Positions 6,353 to 11,638 of a stretch of DNA of 11,638 bases are shown piece by piece. A program made the position numbers and the translations under genes. Location: assembly GCA_002373715.1 (NCBI GenBank), contig DFLI01000030.1:1-11638 (forward strand). The letters run 5' to 3'. A model generated the notes under the pieces. It was given only the letters and a program-made list of their open reading frames with translations. It searched no databases and was not told where the DNA came from. Position 1 is the stretch's first letter, and the number at the start of each line of letters is the position of its first letter. Source of the DNA: Bacteroidales bacterium UBA3623. GTDB lineage: Bacteria > Bacteroidota > Bacteroidia > Bacteroidales > UBA932.

Positions 6353-8359
6353 ATGAAAAAGATATTTTTTGTATTGTCGCTGCTACAAGTATGCCTGGCA
6401 GCGACCGCTCAGGAAACTGTTCCTGACTCTACAGACGTATTCTATAAACATCTGCAGCTTAATGAAATTGTAGTCACCGGTCTTGCCGGAGACAGCAAAA
6501 TGAAAGAAATGCCGGCGCCGGTTTCGGTGATTCGTCCGGCCGATTTGAATGCCCGTGCGGGCGGCAACATTATCCATGCCATAGCCGCCGAGCCCGGCAT
6601 CAGCGAAATTACCACCGGAGGTGGCATCTCCAAGCCCGTTATCCGTGGCATGGGATATAACCGTGTTATCGTTGTGAACGATGGCATCCGCCAGGAAGGC
6701 CAGCAGTGGGGAGACGAGCATGGCATTGAGATTGATGGAGCCGGGGTGCACTCCGTAGAGATTTTGAAAGGTCCGGCCTCTCTGATGTACGGTTCCGATG
6801 CCCTGGCCGGTATTCTCATTTTCCATCCGGAACCCGTTCGTGGCCCCGGAGAATTCGGAGGAAGCTTTTCCTCGGAGTATCAAACCAACAGCGGCCTGCT
6901 GGCGTATTCCCTGGCGGCCGATGGAAACATAGGGGGCTGGCTGGTAGGCGGCCGCTTCTCGGATAAGTATGCCCATGCCTACAAGAACGCCCTGAACGGA
7001 CCGGTGGCCAACTCCGGCTACCGTGAACGGGCGGCCTCCGGTCTTTTGGGCCGAAACGGCTCCTGGGGCTACTCCCGGCTCAGATTCAGTTACTTCCACT
7101 TGACTCCCGGAATGATTGAAGGCGAAGGGGACAACTTTGGTTATACCCCGGCGCTTCCTTTCCAGCAGGTGCGCCATTTCAAAGTAGTATCCGACAATAC
7201 CATTCACATGGGCCCCGGCAACCTCAAATTCATCCTGGGCTGGCAGCAGAACCGCCGGCAGGAGTATGAGGAGAGCGACCAGGAGCCCGGTCTGGACTTC
7301 AGGCTTAATACCGTTAATTACGATTTGCGTTATCAGGCTACCTTCGGAAACGGTTGGAAAACCGCTTTTGGCCTGGCCGGAATGGGGCAGGTGAGTGATA
7401 ACCTGGGAGATGAATACCTGATTCCCGCCTACAACCTCTTTGACGCCGGTCTCTTTGCTACTGCCACAAAGGCACTGGGCCAATGGACTTTATCCGGAGG
7501 CCTCAGGGTGGATGTTCGCTGGCTCCACAGCAAGGCCCTTCCCGAGCGTTTTGAGGACTTCAGCCGCCGTTTCCCCGGCGTGAGTGCCAGCCTGGGCGCT
7601 GTGCGCCCCTTGGGTGAGCACTTCACCTTCAGGGCCAATGTGGCGCGTGGTTTCCGCGCCCCCAACCTGGCCGAACTGGGCTCCAACGGAGAGCATGAAG
7701 GCACCTTCCGCTTTGAATTGGGCAACAAGGATCTGAAGCCGGAATACAGCCTGCAGGGAGACCTGGGCCTGGATTTTGTCTCCAAGTATGTTTCCGTTCA
7801 ATCGGCCCTCTTTATTAGCAGGGTGGATAATTACATCTTTGCTGCCCGCAACGGGCAAGTATCTGAAGAGGGACTTCCGGTGTATGCTTTCCGCAGCGGC
7901 CTGGCCCATCTGGGAGGCGGTGAAGTGGGCATTGACGTGCATCCCATCCATTCCCTGCACCTGAGCAGCGCCTTCTCCTGCGTTTATGCCCGCGAGAAGG
8001 GAGGGGACGATTTGCCGCTCATCCCGGCCCCCCGCCTTTTCTCTGAAGTAAAGTGGGAAATTACCCACGACGGCCAGTTGTTCAATAATGCCTTTGTTTC
8101 CCTGAATGTAGATTGGAATATGGCACAGAACCACTTCTATGCCGCCGGCGGTACGGAGACGGCAACGCCCGCCTATTGGCTGCTGGGTGCATCGGCCGGC
8201 ACGGATCTCTTCATTAAGGGAAAAACGCGCCTGTCGCTTTACATCATTGCTTCCAATTTGGCCGATAAAGCCTATATGCCCCATTTGAGCCGTCTCAAAT
8301 ATATAGGTATTGCCAATATGGGACGGAATGTGTCCTTCAAAATTGTGGTTCCGTTCTAA
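6353..8359 (+). CDS. TonB-dependent outer-membrane receptor, possibly for metal (ZnuD-like subgroup)
   Basis: A 668-residue outer-membrane receptor. Residues 1-20 are a signal peptide ending ATAQ. LNEIVVTG (36-43) is the TonB-box region, and the plug runs to about residue 158 with KPVIRGMGYNRV, a GIRQEGQQWGDEHGIEID stretch (111-128) and VEILKGPASLMYGSDALAG. The rest is the 22-strand barrel, with the conserved FRAPNLAELGSNGEHEGTFR stretch followed by FELGNKDLKPE, ending in a terminal Phe. There is no N-terminal carboxypeptidase-like repeat and no SusD partner, which argues against glycan uptake. The NGEHEGTFRFELGN element resembles the corresponding His-containing stretch in zinc receptors of the ZnuD type. 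With the Cys/His-rich neighbour this makes metal or metallophore uptake plausible, but unproven. Confidence 0.93.
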   Translation: MKKIFFVLSLLQVCLAATAQETVPDSTDVFYKHLQLNEIVVTGLAGDSKMKEMPAPVSVIRPADLNARAGGNIIHAIAAEPGISEITTGGGISKPVIRGMGYNRVIVVNDGIRQEGQQWGDEHGIEIDGAGVHSVEILKGPASLMYGSDALAGILIFHPEPVRGPGEFGGSFSSEYQTNSGLLAYSLAADGNIGGWLVGGRFSDKYAHAYKNALNGPVANSGYRERAASGLLGRNGSWGYSRLRFSYFHLTPGMIEGEGDNFGYTPALPFQQVRHFKVVSDNTIHMGPGNLKFILGWQQNRRQEYEESDQEPGLDFRLNTVNYDLRYQATFGNGWKTAFGLAGMGQVSDNLGDEYLIPAYNLFDAGLFATATKALGQWTLSGGLRVDVRWLHSKALPERFEDFSRRFPGVSASLGAVRPLGEHFTFRANVARGFRAPNLAELGSNGEHEGTFRFELGNKDLKPEYSLQGDLGLDFVSKYVSVQSALFISRVDNYIFAARNGQVSEEGLPVYAFRSGLAHLGGGEVGIDVHPIHSLHLSSAFSCVYAREKGGDDLPLIPAPRLFSEVKWEITHDGQLFNNAFVSLNVDWNMAQNHFYAAGGTETATPAYWLLGASAGTDLFIKGKTRLSLYIIASNLADKAYMPHLSRLKYIGIANMGRNVSFKIVVPF

Positions 8360-8390
8360 AAGTCCTAATTCCGGTCATTTTCGTTCTAGT

Positions 8391-8437
8391 TTATTCCACG
8401 ATAATTGTCCAACTTTGTGGCAAATATCGTGGAATAA
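8391..8437. repeat. perfect 13-bp inverted repeat flanking the DUF4491 promoter and start
   Basis: Left arm TTATTCCACGATA (8391-8403) and right arm TATCGTGGAATAA (8425-8437) are exact reverse complements separated by 21 bp. The right arm ends on the A of the DUF4491 ATG. The spacer holds a -7-like box, CAACTTTG (8410-8417). The repeat could be a regulator-binding site or an RNA hairpin formed only in transcripts reading through from the TonB receptor. It lacks a following T-run, so it is not a standard intrinsic terminator. Confidence 0.75.
8410..8417 (+). promoter_or_regulatory. candidate -7 box of DUF4491 gene (CAACTTTG)
   Basis: One mismatch from TAnnTTTG. It lies within the spacer of the 13-bp inverted repeat and 19 nt before the ATG at 8437, a distance similar to that seen upstream of the leftward EamA and GNAT genes. 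Transcription would begin around 8422-8424, right at the right arm of the repeat. Confidence 0.4.
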
Positions 8438-8763
8438 TGAATTTTAACGGAATAATTATTGGTGCAGCCGTATTCCTGAGCATCGGAATATGTCACCCGC
8501 TCGTTATCAAGATGGAGTATCACTGGGGAAAGCAGAGCTGGTGGATGTGGCTGGTGGCCGGACTGGCCTTCTGCGCCCTTTCCCTTTTTGTCAAGAACGA
8601 CATTCTGTCCATCATTATTGGCGGATTCGCCTTTTGCTGCCTTTGGGGCATCCATGAGATATTCCTGCAGGAAAAGCGGGTTCTGCGTGGCTGGTTTCCG
8701 GAGAATCCCAAGCGACACGACTACTATGTTTCCCGGCGCAAAGAAATGGAGGGAAAGCTATGA
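8437..8763 (+). CDS. DUF4491 family small membrane protein
   Basis: A 108-residue protein with three predicted helices: residues about 5-24 (GIIIGAAVFLSIGICHPLVI), 36-52 and 58-74. A conserved-looking cytoplasmic tail follows, reading LQEKRVLRGWFPENPKRHDY. The HPLVIKMEYHWG junction after helix 1 and the EQEKRV..GWFP.NPKR type tail are the features I associate with DUF4491, a family common in Bacteroidota and of unknown function. The start codon is at the edge of a perfect inverted repeat. The gene follows the TonB receptor by 77 nt and precedes the ccsA promoter. No catalytic motif is visible. Confidence 0.85.
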   Translation: MNFNGIIIGAAVFLSIGICHPLVIKMEYHWGKQSWWMWLVAGLAFCALSLFVKNDILSIIIGGFAFCCLWGIHEIFLQEKRVLRGWFPENPKRHDYYVSRRKEMEGKL

Positions 8764-8819
8764 AACGTGTATTCTTAAGCGACTTACGAAAAATTGTCCC
8801 TAAAGTCCATCAAATATAG
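8760..8819 (+). other. possible 19-codon ORF overlapping the DUF4491 stop
   Basis: An ATGA overlap with the DUF4491 stop opens a short frame, MKRVFLSDLRKIVPKVHQI, ending in TAG at 8817-8819 just before the ccsA promoter. The overlap would allow coupled translation, but the peptide is short, matches no family I recognise and may be chance. Reported so that the 108-nt gap before ccsA is accounted for. Confidence 0.2.
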
Positions 8820-8829
8820 AAAAAAACCG

Positions 8830-8837
8830 TACCTTTG
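8830..8837 (+). promoter_or_regulatory. -7 promoter box of ccsA (TACCTTTG)
   Basis: An exact TAnnTTTG match following an A-rich stretch (8816-8826). It lies 34 nt before the ATG at 8872. It probably drives ccsA and the efflux permease gene, which begins 28 nt after the ccsA stop. Confidence 0.65.
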
Positions 8838-8871
8838 AGAGGAATAGCTAATTGCTAGAGTATTGAGATAT

Positions 8872-10290
8872 ATGTGGGTTAAGCCCTGGAATATGAAGGA
8901 GGGCTTCCTCATCGGAGGAGGCCTTCTTTTTACGGGATTATTGCTGCAGGTAGCAGTGGGCTCCATTCGCTGGGAACTCTTTGCCTGGCCGGTGAACTTG
9001 ATGGTGCTCATTCTGCTGCTGGCTGCCGTGGGCATTATGTATGCGTTGCGTAAGGAAGTCTATGCTTTTGAGTGGATGATGCATACGGGTGCGGCCGTAC
9101 CTTGTCTTACTTATGCCGTGGCGCTTACCATCTTGATGGGCCTGCTCCCTCAAGTGCGCACAGGCGGGATGCCCTGGCTGAGCCAGATGCTGCGGTTTTG
9201 GCCCTTCGTCCTCATCTGGACTTGGATGATGATGATATCGGCCCTGGCTGCGCTGAATCATCTGTGTCGATGGAAGGCACGCGAAATTCCGTTTATTCTG
9301 AATCATCTGGGGGTTGTTATAGCTATTGTCGCTGCTACGCTGGGCTACGCCGACATTCAGAGCCTGCAGATGACCGTTTTCACGGGAGAGGCCGAGTGGA
9401 GGGCTGTGGACGATGAAGGGTCTTTGCAAGAGCCTGGCCTGGCCATTGAACTGCACAGGTTTACCATGGAGGAGTATGCCGACGGCAAGCCCAAACGCTT
9501 TGCATCTGATATCTCCGTTTATACTGAGGATGGTAAAACGGTTCAGGGAACGGTGGAAGTGAACAAGCCCCTGAAAGTGAACGGCTGGAAAATCTACCAG
9601 TACAGCTATGACGTAAGAATGGGGCCGGACAGCCCCTACAGTGTGTTCCGGCTGGTGAAAGACCCTTGGATCCTGTGGGTATACGTTGGCATTTTCATGA
9701 TGCTGGCCGGCGCCCTGTGCCTGATGCTTTTCATGGCCCCCCGGCGAGTAGGACGGAAGATTATTGTTCAGGTTGCAGGCTTCGTGGTGTTGCTGGCTCT
9801 GGTATTCCTGGTCCTGACTTGGTTCAAGTCCGGCCTGCGGCTTAAAAGCCTGATGCCGGCCCTCCAAAGTCCCTGGTTCGCTCCGCACGTAGTAGTGTAT
9901 ATGTTTTCTTATGCGCTGCTGGGCGCTGCTACCATTATGGCGGTTTATATGCTCATCCGCAAGCGGGCATCGGCCTCAGAAATGAATCTTACGGATAATC
10001 TGGTGTATGTGGGCCTGGCTTTCCTAACCTTCGGCATGCTGTTCGGCGCCCTTTGGGCTAAGGAGGCCTGGGGCACCTACTGGGCTTGGGACCCCAAGGA
10101 AACCTGGGCAGCTGCCACTTGGCTATGCTACCTTGTATATCTGCACCTGCGTAAAGCTAAGCCAGGGGAGTGGGAATCGGCCTGTATTCTTCTTCTAGTT
10201 AGTTTTGTGTGCCTGCAAATCTGCTGGTGGGGCATTAACTATCTGCCATCGGCCCAGGGGCTGTCCATTCACACCTACAACGTGAAATGA
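8872..10290 (+). CDS. ccsA: compact ResB-CcsA fusion, System II cytochrome c biogenesis
   Basis: A 472-residue inner-membrane protein that exports heme and attaches it to apocytochromes c outside the membrane. The N-terminal half has about five helices followed by a periplasmic domain (about 160-265) with VEVNKPLKVNGWKIYQYSYD, a ResB/Ccs1 hallmark. The C-terminal half is CcsA: H339 in FAPHVVVYMFS, the WWD heme-handling motif WGTYWAWDPKETW at 400-412, and H467 in the final SIHTYN, the expected outer heme-ligand histidines. Fused CcsBA proteins are often longer, so the ResB half is compact. A TTG at 8863 is in frame, but the ATG at 8872 is preferred. No cytochrome c, NrfA or NrfH gene is present in the window. 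The next gene encodes a Cu/Zn efflux permease. Confidence 0.9.
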   Translation: MWVKPWNMKEGFLIGGGLLFTGLLLQVAVGSIRWELFAWPVNLMVLILLLAAVGIMYALRKEVYAFEWMMHTGAAVPCLTYAVALTILMGLLPQVRTGGMPWLSQMLRFWPFVLIWTWMMMISALAALNHLCRWKAREIPFILNHLGVVIAIVAATLGYADIQSLQMTVFTGEAEWRAVDDEGSLQEPGLAIELHRFTMEEYADGKPKRFASDISVYTEDGKTVQGTVEVNKPLKVNGWKIYQYSYDVRMGPDSPYSVFRLVKDPWILWVYVGIFMMLAGALCLMLFMAPRRVGRKIIVQVAGFVVLLALVFLVLTWFKSGLRLKSLMPALQSPWFAPHVVVYMFSYALLGAATIMAVYMLIRKRASASEMNLTDNLVYVGLAFLTFGMLFGALWAKEAWGTYWAWDPKETWAAATWLCYLVYLHLRKAKPGEWESACILLLVSFVCLQICWWGINYLPSAQGLSIHTYNVK

Positions 10291-10318
10291 ACGGGTATTA
10301 GATTCCACTTTAGTAACC

Positions 10319-11539
10319 ATGAAAGAATTCCTCTTGTCTCTTCTGCACGTTGTCTGCGAGATGGCCCCGTATCTGCTGCTGGGCTTTCTTATTGCTGGCA
10401 TATTACACGTTTTTGTGCCTCAGGGTTTCTATCGGAAGTATTTGTCGAAGGATAACAAGTGGGCTGTCCTTTGGGCTGCCCTGCTGGGGGTACCGCTGCC
10501 TCTGTGTTCCTGTGGTGTAATTCCCACCGCCATCGGCCTGAGGAATGAGAAAGCATCCAAAGGCGCTGTGGCATCCTTCCTGATTGCCACGCCGCAAACG
10601 GGCATAGATTCCATTCTGGCCACTTTCTCACTGATGGGGCTTGGCTTTGCCATTCTCCGGCCCGTTGCTGCACTGGTTACCGGTGTTTGCGGGGGACTGC
10701 TGGTGAACCGGCTGGTTCCCGAAGACGACACCGCCTTTACCTCGGAATCTTCCTGTAGCATGGAGAGCGGTAATAAGCTCTGGCGTGTGCTCAAATACGC
10801 CTACTTCAAGATGATCCAGGACATCGGAGGCCGATTGGTCATTGGCCTGCTTGTTGCGGCTCTCATCCAGGTAGCTATTCCGGACGAGTTCTTCCTGCAC
10901 TTTGGCAGCCAGCCGTTGCTGCAGATGCTGGTAATCCTGGTGGTGGCTGTGCCTATGTATATCTGCTCCACCGGCAGTATCCCAGTCGCGGCAGCGCTCA
11001 TCATGAAAGGCCTGTCTCCGGGCGCTGCGCTGGTGATGCTGATGGCCGGCCCGGCCGTGAACCTGGCCTCCATCCTGGTGGTCCGGAAGGCTATGGGAAG
11101 GCGTTTTACCTGGATTTACCTGCTGGTCATCGTAGGCTTCTCCATCCTCTTCGGCCTTCTGATCAATGCCATTGGAATGGACACCAGTGCGATGACATCG
11201 GGCGATGCCTGCTGCGCCGCGACTGCATTTCCTAGCACTTTCAAACTGATTTGCGCTTCTGTTTTATCCCTTTTGATTATTTTTGCTATCACTATGAAAC
11301 TGTTCGAACGCTTCACCCACAAGGCCGAGGAACCCGATACGGCTGTCTATACTGTTGAAGGCATGCATTGCAGCCATTGCGAAGCCGCCGTCTGCCGTGC
11401 GGTGGAGGAGATTCCCGGCGTGGAATCGGCCAAGGCCAGTGCTTCCCGCAAAACTCTCACCATTAAAGGCCCTGCGGCCGAGGAGTTTGTCCGTGCTGCT
11501 GTAGAGAAAGCCGGATATACTTTCAAGGGTAAGAAGTAA
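10319..11539 (+). CDS. SO_0444-type Cu/Zn efflux permease with C-terminal HMA domain
   Basis: A 406-residue inner-membrane permease of the DUF318/ArsP-like fold. Two inverted halves are visible: LPLCSCGVIPTAIGLRNEKA (first half, C63 and C65) and YICSTGSIPVAAALIMKGLS (second half, C216). TPQTG (91-95) and AGPAVNLAS (243-251) are further hallmarks. A soluble loop with Cys near 146 separates the halves, and a CC pair lies at 298-299. Residues about 342-404 form a heavy-metal-associated domain, VEGMHCSHCEAAV, with CxxC at C351 and C354. The family is annotated as Cu/Zn efflux. The HMA domain would deliver or sense soft metal on the cytoplasmic side. It lies 28 nt after ccsA with no strong promoter, so co-transcription is likely. 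Confidence 0.9.
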   Translation: MKEFLLSLLHVVCEMAPYLLLGFLIAGILHVFVPQGFYRKYLSKDNKWAVLWAALLGVPLPLCSCGVIPTAIGLRNEKASKGAVASFLIATPQTGIDSILATFSLMGLGFAILRPVAALVTGVCGGLLVNRLVPEDDTAFTSESSCSMESGNKLWRVLKYAYFKMIQDIGGRLVIGLLVAALIQVAIPDEFFLHFGSQPLLQMLVILVVAVPMYICSTGSIPVAAALIMKGLSPGAALVMLMAGPAVNLASILVVRKAMGRRFTWIYLLVIVGFSILFGLLINAIGMDTSAMTSGDACCAATAFPSTFKLICASVLSLLIIFAITMKLFERFTHKAEEPDTAVYTVEGMHCSHCEAAVCRAVEEIPGVESAKASASRKTLTIKGPAAEEFVRAAVEKAGYTFKGKK

Positions 11540-11566
11540 CTGTGGAGTACTATCTGGGAAAAAAGA

Positions 11567-11606
11567 GTATCTTTGTGTCATGGAATACCTGTCAAAGCAA
11601 AGATAC
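11567..11606. promoter_or_regulatory. greA -7 box (TATCTTTG) inside a 9-bp perfect inverted repeat
   Basis: TATCTTTG at 11568-11575 is an exact TAnnTTTG match ending 4 nt before the greA ATG. GTATCTTTG (11567-11575) is repeated inverted as CAAAGATAC at 11598-11606, which encodes Q7-R8-Y9 of GreA. The minus strand therefore also carries an exact -7 box, inside the gene and pointing back toward the permease. No terminator hairpin was seen between the permease stop and this site. Confidence 0.6.
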
Positions 11607-11638
11607 GACGAACTGGCGGCCGAGTTGAACCATCTGAT
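11580..11638 (+). CDS. greA: transcription elongation factor GreA, N-terminal fragment
   Basis: The first 19 codons read MEYLSKQRYDELAAELNHL and then run off the window. This fits the start of GreA/GreB (M.Y.S..GY..L..EL..L), the coiled-coil arm that enters the RNA polymerase secondary channel to trigger cleavage of backtracked transcripts. The usual glycine before the tyrosine (EGY) is arginine here. With only 19 residues visible, GreA cannot be told from GreB with certainty; GreA is the common form in Bacteroidota. Confidence 0.7.
   Translation, partial: MEYLSKQRYDELAAELNHL

Noticed and set aside
6383..7483. A 366-codon open frame on the minus strand across the TonB receptor
   Set aside because: It lies antisense to a clearly conserved receptor, shows no domain or signal I recognise, and is the expected by-product of GC-rich third codon positions.
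8391..8437. Invertible (phase-variable) promoter like those of Bacteroides capsule loci
   Set aside because: The inverted arms flank only 21 bp, too short for the known site-specific inversion systems, and no invertase gene is present in the window.
8938..9888. A 316-codon open frame on the minus strand across ccsA
   Set aside because: It is antisense to well-conserved CcsBA sequence, its translation is rich in His and Gln without family features, and it has no promoter-like box.

Overview
The window looks like the chromosome of a Bacteroidales-type member of the Bacteroidota with fairly GC-rich coding sequence. The evidence is the repeated TAnnTTTG-like -7 promoter box (TATATTTG, TATCTTTG, TACCTTTG), the near absence of Shine-Dalgarno sequences, a TonB-dependent receptor with a typical Bacteroidota signal peptide, a DUF4491 protein, and closest remembered relatives of most proteins in that phylum. 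The genus cannot be fixed from sequence reading alone. No RNA gene, CRISPR array, insertion sequence or phage gene was seen.

Layout. The left edge holds the first 45 codons of a leftward ZIP-family metal transporter. It diverges from a full-length rightward sodium/glutamate symporter gene (gltS, 207-1424). Stop-to-stop against gltS lies a leftward pair of EamA/DMT permeases that overlap by 4 nt (1425-3259). Upstream of them on the same strand is a broken CPBP (CAAX-type) membrane protease with an apparent out-of-frame internal deletion (about 3290-3806), then a GNAT acetyltransferase (3855-4340). A 38-bp palindromic divergent promoter (4364-4401) drives that gene leftward and a small PAS-domain protein plus a second GNAT gene rightward (4406-5232). 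The convergent gene pgeF (5240-5917) follows.

From 5953 to the right edge all recognised genes point rightward. First is a short Cys/His-rich exported protein with a GTG start (5966-6316), then a TonB-dependent receptor whose closest remembered relatives include zinc receptors of the ZnuD type (6353-8359). Next come a DUF4491 membrane protein whose start codon sits at the edge of a perfect 13-bp inverted repeat (8437-8763), a compact ResB-CcsA fusion for cytochrome c heme delivery (8872-10290), an SO_0444-type Cu/Zn efflux permease with a C-terminal heavy-metal-associated domain (10319-11539), and the first 19 codons of greA (from 11580).

How the genes fit together. Transition metals and heme recur: ZIP importer, Cys/His-rich protein with an outer-membrane receptor, CcsBA-type heme export and ligation, and Cu/Zn efflux with an HMA domain. 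The Cys/His-rich protein plus receptor is the best candidate for a little-described module, possibly outer-membrane metal acquisition. The most unusual non-coding signals are the -7 boxes lying only 4-5 nt from start codons (predicted leaderless mRNAs) and three inverted repeats built around promoters.
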